Counted from the stretch's first letter, positions 36,160 to 49,630 are shown. The stretch: DNA of 64,000 nucleotides from Lethocerus indicus (GCA_019843655.1 JACDQD010000005.1:12551575-12615574), one strand, 5' to 3'. Notes: a model not told the origin generated them from the letters alone. Program-made: numbers and translations.

Positions 36160-37800
36160 TTCGTGATGTCTTGAATCTAATATATTTGAATAGAAATCAC
36201 GATCTGATATTTTATTTTAGAAAACAAGTTCTGACAAATTTAACTACTTACTGTGTTGGTGTCGGTTGCGGCTTGGGCCAATCTCCTGTTGAAATGTCAG
36301 ATTATTAACTTCAAGAGTACAAATAATTTTACAGAAAGAATAATTAATTAAAGAGAAGTCTCATGATTTATAGTGTACATTTTTAAAGGACAAATAAATG
36401 AAATTAAATTCTTCTCGATATTTTCCTCTCTAAAAAATATACATTCGCTCAGGGTGGCTAAGAAGTTTTAAACCTGAAACGAGACAAGCGGCGTTTTTAA
36501 ATAGGTTCAAAATATCATACCGAGATAAAAGGAAAGGGTCTTGCTTGGGCGGTCCCGCCCGGCGGCGGCTTTGTTCATTCCGACATAGGCATAATCCCTC
36601 CTCAAACATTTAGGTCCTGAGCGCCTTCCGAAAACACAGAGGCCGACTCAATTACCCCCTTAATTTGGCCAAGTCAAGGGTGAAATGCGGACCCATTTAA
36701 AAAGTAAGCCTGTGGAGCGTGCCTCTCACCTTGTAGTACTTGTGTGCTATTAGTAAATTTTCAAAAGATGGTATCGACTTTGGTACCTCTGATTTAGTGC
36801 GGCCGAACGTCGTTCATTACGGGAACGCGTTTGAAGGCACAGTTTGTCTTTTTTGTGGTTTTAAAATCTATACTGTATGCTGTCCCTGTTTCAAGGGCAG
36901 TTTAAGAACAAAACTTTCGTTGATGCCAACCAGACGAGAGAATGAACTAAAAAAACTGGCCCCGTTTTCACCCATTTACTAGGAAGAGATATGAAAATGG
37001 GAGTTTAGCCATGCCACAGATTTAAAGTTATTACTTTTTCCTATTAAGTAATTTTCTTGCTATCTGATTGATTTAATACTTAATGTACGCTTTGGTAACG
37101 TGTCGTTCTCGAATCTATAAGAAGAAAAATTAGAATATTGAACATAGAATATTTAATAAAAATAGAATATTAAACACACTGTTGTGCAAGGTTATTTTAT
37201 GATATTCCGTCTCCACTAACTTTTATATTTGTTCCTATTACTGACGGAATGCTACTGACGATAACAAGAAGCCGAAATCGATCTAGCTTGGTACCAAATC
37301 AGACCAAGTGTGGTGACGTTGCAAACGAACTTGGACCTCCATATAGCTCTCTTAAAGTAATTATAGTAATCTATACTATTACTAGTATGCATTCCAAATG
37401 GTCATAAGTAGAAGTATCCGAAACTCCTACTTCACAAGGTAGAAACCTTTGTCGGACTGTTACGTCTTCTGGGGAAGTTCAGCGTGTTTCCAGGGGAGTT
37501 CCGGATCGGGTGTGTTCTATCCGAATTCCGGGTACGGTACTAATAGGCCCTCGGACCGCCAACTTATTCCGGGGCCCCTAGCCCGCCGAGTCCCTTTCCT
37601 TTTCCGCCTTTCCTGAAAAGTCCCGGAATAACTTTGAGATCCCCGAATTCGATTGGTGGGCTGCCGGGCGGGCCCAACAAGTGGCCGCCTCCCTTTGAAT
37701 TCAATACCCTCCGGCTTCTGCCTCCTTGGGGCAGGGCATTACCGCAGAGTACACTTTCTAAGGTGCATTTCAAAACGGCCCCACCCTTTCCCCAGCCCTC
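36160..37800. other. Intergenic, no gene recognised
   Basis: Mixed sequence with GC-rich blocks at about 36,530-36,720 and 37,480-37,800. Long open frames over the second block depend on the CT microsatellite or lie opposite each other and are not credible genes. Confidence 0.45.
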
Positions 37801-37802
37801 CC

Positions 37803-37805
<3 letters not shown>

Positions 37806-37857
<52 letters not shown>
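37806..37857. repeat. (CT)n microsatellite
   Basis: About 26 uninterrupted CT units. It translates to Leu-Ser repeats, which explains the long open frames crossing it. It lies about 1.4 kb upstream of the candidate promoter at 39.29 kb. GA/CT repeats are GAGA-factor binding sequence in insects. Confidence 0.97.
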
Positions 37858-37859
<2 letters not shown>

Positions 37860-37869
37860 GGCTTTCTTT

Positions 37870-39060
37870 TCAGAGCATGGTTCTTTCATCCACATCGAGA
37901 AGTCAATTAGGGCTGATTATTCGGGTCGTTACGGCTATCAGATGGGAAAAAATCGGATTAACTATTGATTTTATTCTGAAGCGACTTAATTTATTCTATA
38001 ACTATATATACACTAAAATATATAATTTATCATTTATGAATGGTACAGAATGTATGTAATAGAATTACAGAATGGTATTTATCTCTTTCTGCGTCCATTA
38101 TTTAATCACTTATTACATGAAGTCACTTAAACTTATTAACATTACGCCTGCCCTGTTAATATGGCATTTTTTATTTATTATACACACTAAATTTACGACT
38201 TCCAAAGAATTATTTAAAAGATAAAAAAATAGAAAATCATTTTCTTCTTGATTGTGTATTCGTAAGTCTGAATCATGGAGTAAATTCAAAACCATCAATT
38301 GACCGGGCTTGTGGCGAATCGATCAATTTTAACTCTTCAATTGAAAAACCTCTTAGAATACATATAAATTGTTGACAGTTTCTTATTTAGGTCGGCAATG
38401 GGTTGATTCAAGAAATAATCGTTTGTGTACCACAGTATAAAACATGAATATTCTGGTTTCATTATTTTTTTGCGATAATTTAGTTGCCAGAATATTTTTC
38501 TGGCATATTTAATTGTTTATTTGTTTCACTTCAGTAGTGAATGAAATATTTTCGTTTTACATAAGTGTATATTGGTTTCAGCCAAAGTTCAAGTTTATTC
38601 CCCTTTCTTGTTTCTAAAACTATTTTCAATTTGAGGAAAATTAATGCTTCGAAAAAAATTATAATAATAAAATATAATAAGCAACATTTTAATCAACAGT
38701 GATTAAAAAATTGTGGGTTTTAAATTTTACAGTGAACGGATAAATAATAAGGTAAATATTAATTCAGAGATTGACCAGATCTCTCTTCGGGAACCCAAAA
38801 TGAGCACAGGCTCTAAATGTGATTAGAAATAATAAATCTAAAGGTCGAATGAAAGTAAGGAAGACATCTCAACATTCAAGTTCAATGTTTATTAACAACA
38901 TATTTGTTAAATTGATTTCCCATTGTGAAAAAATCTACATTCATTGTACGATAGTACACAATATTTATCATTTAGGTAAGAAATAGGAGCTATACAGCTT
39001 AACATGAATTCCTTGATTTCCACCAGGCATGAATATTTTGAGGATATAATCTTAGAAAAT
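37870..39060. other. AT-rich intergenic sequence
   Basis: I see no gene, RNA gene or repeat of note. Confidence 0.5.
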
Positions 39061-39073
39061 ATTTTGTTTTCTC

Positions 39074-39093
39074 TCTGTGGGCCGGCCCACAGA
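39074..39093. repeat. 20-bp perfect palindrome
   Basis: TCTGTGGGCCGGCCCACAGA equals its own reverse complement. It lies about 200 bp upstream of the candidate transcription start at 39,290, at the edge of a GC-rich block. Confidence 0.95.
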
Positions 39094-39287
39094 CTACCCT
39101 CCCTGTCGTTTAGGATCTTGCCGTTATAGAGGTTATAAAGTTAAATGGTAGCGGTGGTCAGTAAACCGTGGCCGGAATTATGCCGAGGACGGAGGCGGGC
39201 CGGAGCGGGTGGCACAGGCGCAGATAAGGCGAGGCGGGGGCGGCAAGCGGCCCCCAGTCAGTGACTCGCCCCCGGACTCGCAACTCC

Positions 39288-39322
39288 TCAGTGCCCGCGA
39301 GTGCCGTCTCTGTGCCAGGTGT
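39288..39322 (+). promoter_or_regulatory. Candidate TATA-less core promoter (initiator + DPE)
   Basis: The arthropod initiator TCAGT is at 39,288-39,292 (A+1 = 39,290). At exactly +28 to +33 lies AGGTGT, which matches the DPE consensus RGWYVT at 5 of 6 positions. There is no TATA box. The surrounding 39,060-39,470 sequence is very GC- and CpG-rich. A second TCAGT at about 39,258 has no matching DPE. Confidence 0.5.
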
Positions 39323-39467
39323 CGCTACTCATAATACCGCTTTATACGTGTCCGCCGAATGTTTTTCCCGGGGGGGATGAACTAGTGGAAAAACTATTTT
39401 TTGGGGGCAAAATTTGTGTTGGGGGGACACGGCCTGCACCTCTTATGGACTTGTTAACGATATAACG
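39290..39467 (+). other. Candidate non-coding first exon of an unidentified plus-strand gene
   Basis: It ends at ATAACG|GTAAGTG, a strong splice donor, 178 nt after the candidate start site. It contains two short upstream ORFs, ATG TTT TTC ... ATG AAC TAG and ATG GAC TTG ... ATA TAA, so it would be 5' UTR. The rest of the gene was not recognised; it may lie beyond the window. Confidence 0.4.
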
Positions 39468-40963
39468 GTAAGTGCCTTCTGAATTTAAAATATCGCTGTC
39501 GGACAGATGAATGTTTCTTAGTGAAATGTTTCGCTAAGTTCAGGGCATTGACAGTGCGTAGCCCTAATTCGTGGGAAAGGTATTAAAATAAATATAAAGA
39601 CATATCATTCATTTTTGTGCAAACTGAACGTCATATGTGAAACTTAATTCCTCCGGTAATAAATATCGCTATTAGCAGGAAAATACAGCTTTCAATCATA
39701 GTCCCACATTTAATTATGAATTTTATCTATCAACTACGAAATAATGTAAGTTTATTGTGTTTAATTTCCTTCGGGGATTTCACATCCCGAATAATACAAA
39801 TATACGAATATGCGCTCCACCACGAGTTAACCCTGAAAATTGTGACGACTGCTTCTGTGTAATAGAATACAACAAATATGAAAAGCTAGGATTTTTTTTT
39901 TATATATATGGATAGGTTCTTGAATGAATTGGGCGGTTATATTACACCGTAGGCGGCTTGTTTTCGCAAATTCTAAACACTCTTTGATCGTACCATAATA
40001 ATTCTAGGAGATATTTAATTTTGAAACTAGAAACAGATAACTTGAGCGGAAAATTATTTGAACGACGGCATAATAGAAAATTTTCCTCTGCGTATGCAGA
40101 ATTCAGTTATTTATCCTCTGACCGGAATAATAAGAATGATCCAGAATTCCCAACCGGGTGCCGGGAAGGCCTCATCGCATTCCTGCTCATTCATCGAGAG
40201 TATTAGTTAGTATTAATATGTCTGTAAGGTTTTAAGTACATTACGATGTGCCATACCTATTTTTAGAATAAATCCTTACAATTTTAAGCAGTACACTAAT
40301 TAAATTTAGTATTTCGTACGTACAAAATTTAAATTAAAATATGTCGTCAATCGCAAGTTAATATAATATTGATAACATTTAAATATATTTAGAATATATT
40401 CCCTTTTCTCAAATAAAATAGTTCAAAAAATAATTGGTTAATAAATGTCCCTGCAATCATCTCCCTTATTAGAGGCTCGTAAAAGAAGATTTGTAACAAC
40501 TTTTCTACCTGCACACGTCAACATAACTAATAAGTTATCAACAAAATATCTAATGAATATACTGGTGAAACTAACTTTAATAGTAATATTAGAGAGAGAG
40601 GTCCGTATTACTCGTTATATTTTTGACCCTACTGCCTTTATGACAGAATTTGGACCTCCGTTTCTCTGAGCTCCCAGATAATCGGAGCTGATAACCCCTG
40701 CCCCGACAATCTCCCTGATCCCGAAATAGAATGCCGTTTTCTACGACATTTGGAGCGATACCACCGTCATTGACGAGGGGGTGGAGGCCTGCTGTAGGTC
40801 GACCCGATTAATCTAGGATAATTTGTCCGATATTGATGACAGAAAGTAAACTTATTCAAAATGTCCTGTTTCCATGTCCATTAGGCTTCACCCATTATCG
40901 CCACGCGAAATGATCGTTTAATTACAATAATTTCATTTAATCGTTCGGCGGTGAGGTGGCTGT

Positions 40964-40984
40964 GGGGTGGGGTGGGGATCGGGG
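40964..40984 (+). other. G-quadruplex motif
   Basis: Four runs of four G with loops T, T and ATC (GGGG-T-GGGG-T-GGGG-ATC-GGGG). Short loops and four-layer runs make this a very strong predicted quadruplex. It sits about 1.7 kb downstream of the candidate start site. Confidence 0.9.
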
Positions 40985-42040
40985 CCGTAATGGAGGCATT
41001 TATTCCCCGTTATGTTTATCGATTGATTCCCTTATAAAAACTAATTAGGGATTTTATTCTCTCGGCACACGTCATAATCCGTTACAGCATCCGACCTATT
41101 TCAATCTTGTGATAGTTTAATTCAATATATCTTCAATGGCTTCGGCATTAACTTTAAATCCATCATAATGTATGCTATTAATTTTATATTCAGCAAAACC
41201 GAGGGAGGGCATAGGTACGACATCATTTTTGTAGAAGGGAAAATAGCGACCTCTTGCATTGCAATTCCCAGGATGACAAATGACTGAATGCTATTCAGCA
41301 TTCTGTAACGCCTGTGTACTATATAATGATGTAAAATATTAAAACGTATGGTTTCAATAAAAAAGCATTATCATCACGCAATTTTATGTTCTCTCTCATT
41401 TCTTAAATATTACAATAGTTATTATATTAATATGGTATTTATATTCAATGGAAATTGATTGCATTCTCATAAGTAATATTTCATACTTTTCTCAAAGTAA
41501 TAAAAAAGAAAAATATTTTTACAGTACTAGTAGTAGTTTTAAACATTTAATTTTGTGTTATTATCAGCAGAACTAACCTATGTGCTTTTGGTCAGAAACA
41601 GGAACTGTTTCAGTTTGGTGACATTGTATTGTAAAGAGTTGAACTGTTACTATAATTTGCTTATCATCACTAGCCAGCCACTAGGTGATAGGTCTAGCCT
41701 CAGGCCACACAAAGCAGACTGTACAGAATATCTCACGGATGATTGTATTATTTCGAAATCTCACTGACCTCTCCGTAACTACATTGAAATATGTCTTACA
41801 AATATAACAAATTCAATCATGTTGTAGAAATACTATGTCATACTAGAATGACAGTTTAATAATAATTTTAAGACAGATTATGACTGAATGACTTAAATTA
41901 ATATTCTAAAATACTTTCACTTATTACGAATGTGGTTAAATATTCACAGGGTTGGATTGGAATTGTCTGGTTAAGATTGAAATGTAATATGTGTGAGCAT
42001 ATAATTCTGACCTCAATAATAAACACACAAAAACATGCGT

Positions 42041-42060
42041 GTATGTGTGTGTGTGTGTGT
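42041..42060. repeat. (GT)n microsatellite, short
   Basis: About nine GT units after GTATG. Unremarkable. Confidence 0.9.
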
Positions 42061-43079
42061 CGCTCAAGTGCAGTAGTAGGCCTGAAAAAGAGATATACAA
42101 AACAGGGCCGCGCTATATACAAGGGGAGTTCCGGTGTGTAAAAACAATGGGACGGGTGAACACGACGAAGGGTAAGCGCCCTCACAGCGGATAATTATCT
42201 CCTTTCAAAGGATTGTACATCTCCCTTTTTTCCAAAAAAATACTCTCTGCAAATGTTTTCATCCCTTATCTTCTACTCGTCTCGGAGGGGACGGGCTCGG
42301 CTGTTTCCGGGGAATTATACCGCTGAAAGCGATAGAGATACGGCCTACCTGGAGGCCATTAAACCCCCCAGCCGAATATTCATGTTTCTTTCATGTCCTG
42401 CGTGTTGTTTATTTTTTTATCGGACGATATTTTTGCAGTTTTCCTAGTTCCCAGAATGTAAAAAGTTCGGTAAAGTACGGACGTATTTACGACTGAATTA
42501 AATTCATATATGTTACACAACTAAATATATTTATTAATAGTCCCGGTTAGAGGAATGGCGAAATATGGGGTCTTAATTGAAGATCATTAATTGAAGTTGA
42601 TATAATTTATTAGATTTGATATTGTTGAGTGCTAAGAAATATGAACGGACAGTCGGAACGGACACATAGTTGGATGTGAGTCTTGTAAGCGATCCGTGGA
42701 AATTATAACACTGAACGTGACCTGGTTTCTACAGAGGGGACTAAGAGGTTCCCATCATGTTATCATTTGTTACATAACTCTTTATATATCTTGCTTATAT
42801 ATAAAGACAAAAAATGTCCGGAAATATATAAATAAAATTTTATACGAATCTATTAGTATTAAATAATGGTAGTATTTAGGGTAGTCAATATATCTGCAAT
42901 TATGTTTGTGGCAATATTGGTAACGGTTTGGGAATAACTAATAAATGTATACTATATTAGTATACATAGGTATGTGGAAACAAATAAATGTGGAAGTGAA
43001 ATAATATATATTTTATTTATTTAATGGAAATAAACCGACAATTTCCGAGTAAATTGACCCGTACAATTAAAGACCTTGG

Positions 43080-43951
43080 GCCGTATTATTACATAATACT
43101 TGTCTCAGGCAAATTTTCAGTTGTGTTTTTGTGCCTTGGAAGATGGTAAAATATTGTTTTAATTAAAGCTACAGATATAAGAAGGGTTAAAAAGGGGAGG
43201 CTTAGTAGAGCTCTAGTTTTAATTGTCCCTTCTTATACCAAGTTGCCTTAGTTTGTCTGATTTGACTTTTCTGCAGTTTAGACACTTAAGTCATAAAATA
43301 ATCCAGTCCTTTTTAGCATTGTAAGTTTCAGCACAATTTATAAAATCTTCAGTAATTATAAATGTAGGGAAAGTAGTATCTTATAAAGGCATATTTTTAT
43401 TATGTTCATTATGTTACGTAGTTTCAAACTGATGAACTTATGTATTAGGTAAGCTAGTAATATTCTAGGAGTAAACGTAATCTATGTTAATCTTTTACAA
43501 GTTACAACCTTGTATATTGGTAACATGGTACTAGAGGTTATCAAAAAATCTTGTTAGTTTCAAATAGTTAGCAATATAACAGAATTAAATTCCACATGCC
43601 ATAAAAATTTAGTAACGAAGTTTAGCAAGTAGTATCTGTGCTTGTAACTGCCTCAAATATTTTACTTTAAATTGTTTAACACTAGTCCAAACCCTACTAT
43701 CTCCCGACTTCCCAAACGTTCCTTACAGACGCCTGAAAAGGAAGTGGCCACGCAACCTAAATGTTTAAATAAATAAAATTTAAAAAAAATAAATAAATAA
43801 AATAAAAAAAATATAAATAAAAAAAGTAATAAAAAAAAGGGGGGGACCAGTGGGTTTCTCCTTTAATTGTTGCCTATTGTAGCTAGTGCCTATATCAATG
43901 TTGCTTGTTGTATAATTTTACAATTGTAACAATAAAAGAGTGAAAAAAAAA
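43080..43951 (+). other. 3'-UTR-like sequence ending in AATAAA and an A-run
   Basis: The segment ends GTAACAATAAAAGAGTG followed by nine A. AATAAA is at 43,931-43,936, a normal distance upstream of a cleavage site. Before it lies an A-rich low-complexity tract (43,765-43,840) and a G-run. This is either the true 3' end of a plus-strand transcript, perhaps a non-coding one starting at 39,290, or a reinserted cDNA copy. The A-run could also be chance. Confidence 0.3.
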
Positions 43952-46900
43952 TTGGTTAAACTTACGGCTGATTTATTACTTCTAGAATATTTAGATAAGA
44001 TACGAAATTCATGCTCCTGTTATATTTTAACTGCAGACACTTGTGTAAAAGTGAGGGATGAAAATGAGTTTAAACTTATGCTTTGGTTTAAGAGGTTATT
44101 TATAGTTCGTCTTTATACCCGGCCGGTGGAGGCCCCCTCTGTCCCATCTATTCCATTACTGAATGTCTGTTTAATGTTCATTGGGTTCTAATAAATGGTA
44201 GTGGGCTTGGACAAGGGAACATCGGGGTGGCCGCACTGTTCCCGGACCGGGTTTCAATTATATAATTGATTCCAACAGGGCGTCCTTTCCTCCCGTTTAG
44301 TTGAATTAAACCGCTTTTCTGTGTTCCTTCTCTTCTTTTCCTTCTCCTTTTCGTCCTTTTAATAAATGTTCGTTCTCCGGACGACCTGTTTGACATGTAA
44401 GCTACTCCCTGTCTTCCCTCAGTTGAATTAAAAGATTAAATGTTCCTGTCGAACCCGCTTCCATTTGTCGTTTCTTATGTGGCGAAGCACAGATTCTTCC
44501 ATTATTTCGGCACATTGAGAACACGCTGAGAACAAAGCTCCGATTTAGAGTAAATGACTACCCTGATACAACTTATATATAAACAACTCGGCCTTCCCAA
44601 CGACTAATACCGTTTAAGTACTTTTCCAATATCTTGGAATATTACTCATCTTCTCCCACCTGTTTGGTGTTTGGTTTTCGACCTAACTGTTAAAAGGGTG
44701 CATATTATACTGCCACAAAATCGCTGGAGTACGAAATATGTTTTCCCTGTTGATTTCATTTGAGAACGTTCTCTGGATTGAACGGGTTCCGCTTTCAAAG
44801 CGAAAATGTTATTAAAATTTAATAATGATTGTGCACAACATTCGCGTCAGAACAGTAAACGAGCGGCTATTCATAGTTTCAAAATATCGTCCGAGTAAAT
44901 CACCGTTTTTAATGTTTTCTCTATTGATTTAATTTGTTGGCGCGCTATCTCAGAGCCATATTGCGTTATTTTTGGGCGGAAACTGATTTTCTTCAGACGA
45001 CAGTCCCTCGGCAATTCCCAAAATAATAACGTCAGAGAGGAGTTGGGGTAGGAAGTAGGGGTTGGCGATTGTGAAGGCTTTATTGCCGCCTTTCGCTCCT
45101 CTACTATTGCCCCTTTCTCTCTATCGCCTTTTCTCTTTCTCCCCGCTCACACTTGACGCATTCCTCTATTTTCTCTCCTTCGCTCTCTCTCCTCACCTCA
45201 CTCCCGTCTCCTAAATTTTGACGGATGAGCGAATTTATACTTGCTGACGTTTTGAAACAATTTCACGGTTCATCTTTCTTACCGAGAGGACGGGGCGATC
45301 GAGAAATCGCGAGAGCGAATTTCGTTCGGCGTGACATTCGTTGGATCCCGGGTTTTATGTCATTTGTTTGAAATGTCCAAATAATGAGTATCGATTGGGA
45401 GAGTTACATTTTAAATTTAATGAAACAGTTGATTGATGATAGTCAGCCATCGATGATCTGCCACGAGAAGAAAGTTTTATTTGTCTCCAATTTGTTCCGT
45501 TTAACTGAATTTACTTTTGTACTACAAAGAAAACTTGACCATCTTGAAATGCCTTCATAATAAAATAATAGAACCGTAGAGATATACATTAAAATTTAAT
45601 ATATTTATGATAATTAATATTTATTAATAGTAATTCACTTTGGAATATATAACCCTGAATGCTATAATTATATTCTATATTGAGTATTTCTGGAAGTTAC
45701 GGGGATAATTTCGATTAATCAGTACAAGTTTTAATTGAAGGAAAATTGTAAGTATCGGGGTGCTAATCTCAAGATTATGGGTATATTTCTCATGAATTAC
45801 GCTTCTCCCTTAAATAAGAGAATAAAGGAATAACAACAAAGTATAACGATGGATTTAAGTTATGTTAAACATTTTACTGAATAAAACAATTTCTAAAATT
45901 ATAGTGAATTCGAAGTAATAACTTAGTGATGAGATACATTTGTTTCATACTTAATTTTTTCATTCCTCCACGCATATACCCAGAGATATGAATAATTCAA
46001 AGCATATTAAATATACGTTTCGGTTATAAGTAATGCACCGAATAAATAATCCATAAGGCAGTGTCAATGTGACTCGCATTTTCTCTTCTTTGCACCGTCG
46101 GCAGAATTTTTCTCATTACTTCCTATAGACTTCTCGATTCCAGGCCGTAAATTCCGCATTATACAACCGGCCTAGTGTGGAACAGGGCCCTTGTAAACTA
46201 GCAATACAGCGGACCGTAGTGATCAGCGTGAGGGGGAAGGGGGGCGGGATTGTAGAGGATAAAATTCCCCGGTGTTATTTATTCCGGGACAGGGGGTCTC
46301 TGCGTGGTCCAAAGACTCGTATGGGGGAGGCCCCTCCCCATGTATATTTCATAGCCCCCCTCCCAAATCCATAGGTGGTGAGGGGCATGGGGTCTAGGGG
46401 CACTGCCCATTTGCATTACACAGCTTTATAGTTTCCTAATTTGAATCGGAGGAGGAGGAGGGCGGGGGTTGGGATGGAGGGAGGATTCATTTGAATTTAA
46501 ATCGCCTGGCCCCTGCCACCGCCCCCAAAATATCGAGCCCTCCGGAAATAAATAAAATAACGACGGTGGGATTATTACCGTGAATAATTTTTGCTGCCTT
46601 TCCGGATGAGCCGGGGCTGAAAAATATATATATATAATGAAAATATCGTTCGATTAGTGTCTCATTCGTTTTGGTATAATAAGATGCTCGTGCAAGTCAA
46701 CAAATTATATACATCTACGCAAGTATCTTCTGTCCAAATGAGCTATTCCATGAGTAATATATTAGGCCACCTGAATACCAACGGGAAACATTTCAATCTT
46801 CTAAATGTTATAATAACTTGTTTTATTACTATTATATGAGACTAGTATCGATTTACATATACTGCGATGCTAGATCTTAATTAAATTAACTAAACTTGAA

Positions 46901-49630
46901 TAATATTATGTTGGAGGCAGGAACCACTAATGAAACACGAGCCCCATTATCGGAGGCTTTAATTTATCTTAAGGCTGGTCGTGAAATTATAAATCTAGTA
47001 CGGCTGGACGGAAATTATAAATCCGTATAACACGGGATTCCATAATTAGTATTTTATACGCTGGATATAAAACGTGGATCTGTTGGGTGATCCGCGGCTT
47101 GCCTTTCTATCTAGCGCCGTGCCATATGCGTGTATGTTATCATTTACGTTTAGTTTTGTTGTGAATGTGTTCAATTGGCTCAGAATAAATTCCGTAATAA
47201 TTGGTTCCCTTATACGCGGTTTTTTACAATATGAATCGAAAGTGACGGTTCAATTTCTGCAATTTGTAGTGGAAAAAATACCTCTATAGGGATGACCCCC
47301 GTCTGTATGTAGGGGGTTGATGCACTTCCGTCGCTTGAATGAAATAATTTTATGAATATTTTTTCATACTATTACATCGTTCATTTGTGTCGCAGATCTA
47401 AGTCGAGATTAAAACTACATATCTGATCCAATTAACATTATAATTAATTCTTCGTAAGTATGTTATATTACAGGGTTGATCTGCAGCGATTTAATAACAT
47501 AAAAAAAATATTTTAGTTTTACTTCCGAAATTGTTTTACGATTTCTTTTGCCATTATCATTTGAGTTAATCAATTCAAGGTTAATATAATAATATAATAA
47601 TTCATATTATTGGTTCAATTAAGGTAGACCGTAGCAATATTTCGGATAAGAAGCGAGTGACGTGAAAGCGGGGAATTTTTTATGTTGTCTTCCTTAGGGG
47701 GAGGCCGTCCAAAGGCTAAGACGGATTACTTCTACGCACCAAAACTTCGCATGACGTCAGGTCGGATTTTAAGGGGGTTGATTCAGCGGCGAGAGAGGGA
47801 ATATGGGGAGCGGTGCCGGGCGGTGTGAATAATAAACGAGCCTCCCGATTCTGGTTTGGGGGCCAGGGCCTAACGCTGATATATTAAAACGGGCGACGGA
47901 TAGGGGCCGCCAGCAATTTTTTATTGTTAACACTCCCCGTATTCTCATTTCCTTATCGCCGACGCCCGATCCCGTTGTTCGGCGAATTGCAAGGCGTCCA
48001 AGCCACTGCATCCCTTGTAGACTAATTGTCGTTCTTAATGTTGCTTCCTTCAATGATAACATTTTAAGAGTTTTAAATTTATTGTAATTAGATGGACGGT
48101 TTGTGCTTATTATTTATCAGGAATTCAATATGAATATTCTATAAGAATGCTGAGGAACCTTCGACCTCTTCGATGCAGCGAACTGTAAAATATCCAATTA
48201 TGGGCATACAGTACATATAATTATTAGAGATTATTATGATTAGTAGATTATACGTATTTTAGAATCGAACAAAATAATTCCCCGTTGCGAACTATTCAGT
48301 TCTAAATCGCATAGATCGAATGGAAATCGCCCCTGAGTCTCGTTCAGTTTTTTAGTAAGTTTTCGTTCTATTTTCGCTAAGCTCGATAAAACATCGAAGC
48401 GGCTAAGAGATGTTTACCGAACGGTGTCATCGACAGCTGTGTTGTTACGAACGGCCTCGGTGCTCCGCATTAAGTATGCGTTTAAACCGAGCGCTAGTTA
48501 AACACGGGCTAAGGAGGATAGGTCAACACATTTTGAGCGTTATACATTCAAGTAGAAATATTTACGAACGGCGTTTCACCGAGGAAGCCTCTGAGCCAAC
48601 AACTTACTCTATTACGGTAAAGATAGCTTGCCGCAGGAAAATATTTGACGAACAAAACTAAATTGAATTGAGAAATTTAGCAAGAATAAATTTTACAAAT
48701 GTCAACAGCAAATCAAAAAGTCATACGCCATTAAAGCCTCAGTTCCTATAGTTTTTTCAAGATAAGGTATAAGTTATATTTACCTTCTCGCACGGCTATA
48801 TTACTGTCTGTCCAGGTGTATAATTTGTCATTTTATTCGATCCCACAAGCACGTCCTATTTATATTAACTTTACCTCTGACAAGGGTAATGAATTCGACC
48901 CTTTAATCTGATACGTTTGACGGTTTTGATGATCGAAATTTTACCATGCCCTGTGGAGTACGTGAAATAATCCACACGGGCGAGAAAACTCTGGAGAGAG
49001 GAAATAACATCTGAAATAATGTCACAGACTAGAACATAGTGTTTCTTGGAACTCTTCCCAATATGGCGTGCTGAGTCATACTGGTAAAAAATATAGGCAT
49101 TATTATTTCTATTGCAATAAAAAATAAATAGAAGGAAAAAACGACCCTTATCAAGTATTCAACCGAATATGGACACTGCACTCTCCACTGTCGGTGGACG
49201 ACTCTGTTTTCATCTGGGGCTCGGATTTATTTCCTGTATTTTAAAAATTTGTCGAGTGCTCTCCCTCTCGTGTTTTTATTATACGAACGACCAGGAATAA
49301 ATTGGGGCCTATTTATAAACTGGAGGAAAGAGGGTGGACCGGACAACGCCGTCAAAACACGGCAATGAATTAAGCGGAAGAAAAAATTCCCCCATCACTC
49401 TCTTGCAGGGATATTTTATGCGATCATTCGTCCTGGCCGTAAACACCGGCGTTTAAGCTCTCGTTCCGCCGGAAGCGTATTTTTTGTAATGCCTGTTTTA
49501 ATCGTTTTTTTATTTGGTTCTAACTTCCAAAAATATTCGCGCACTGTATAAATATTGTCCGGCGCGCCTCATTTTTTCGTCGACGAGTTTTAATATCTTA
49601 TGGCAGCGACTTGATATTAAATAAAAAATA
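43952..49630. other. No gene recognised; GC-rich and pyrimidine-rich blocks
   Basis: GC-rich blocks at about 46,140-46,620 and 47,640-48,070. A polypyrimidine-rich stretch lies at about 45,090-45,215 and a (TA)n run at about 46,624-46,637. Short open frames only, none recognisable. Confidence 0.45.
46460..46481 (+). other. G-quadruplex motif
   Basis: GGG-C-GGGGG-TT-GGG-ATGGA-GGG fits the G3+N1-7 rule. It follows a GGA repeat. Confidence 0.75.

Larger units (their letters stand above)
39480..43000. other. Possible first intron; no coding exon recognised
   Basis: AT-rich DNA with a GC-rich block at about 40,670-41,040 that holds a G-quadruplex motif. A (GT)n run is at 42,041-42,060. A GC-rich patch is at about 42,100-42,370. 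Confidence 0.4.

Noticed and set aside
37634..38059. 141-codon plus-strand open frame, the longest in the window
   Set aside because: It runs through the (CT)n microsatellite as Ser-Leu repeats, and a frame on the other strand is equally open. No domain.
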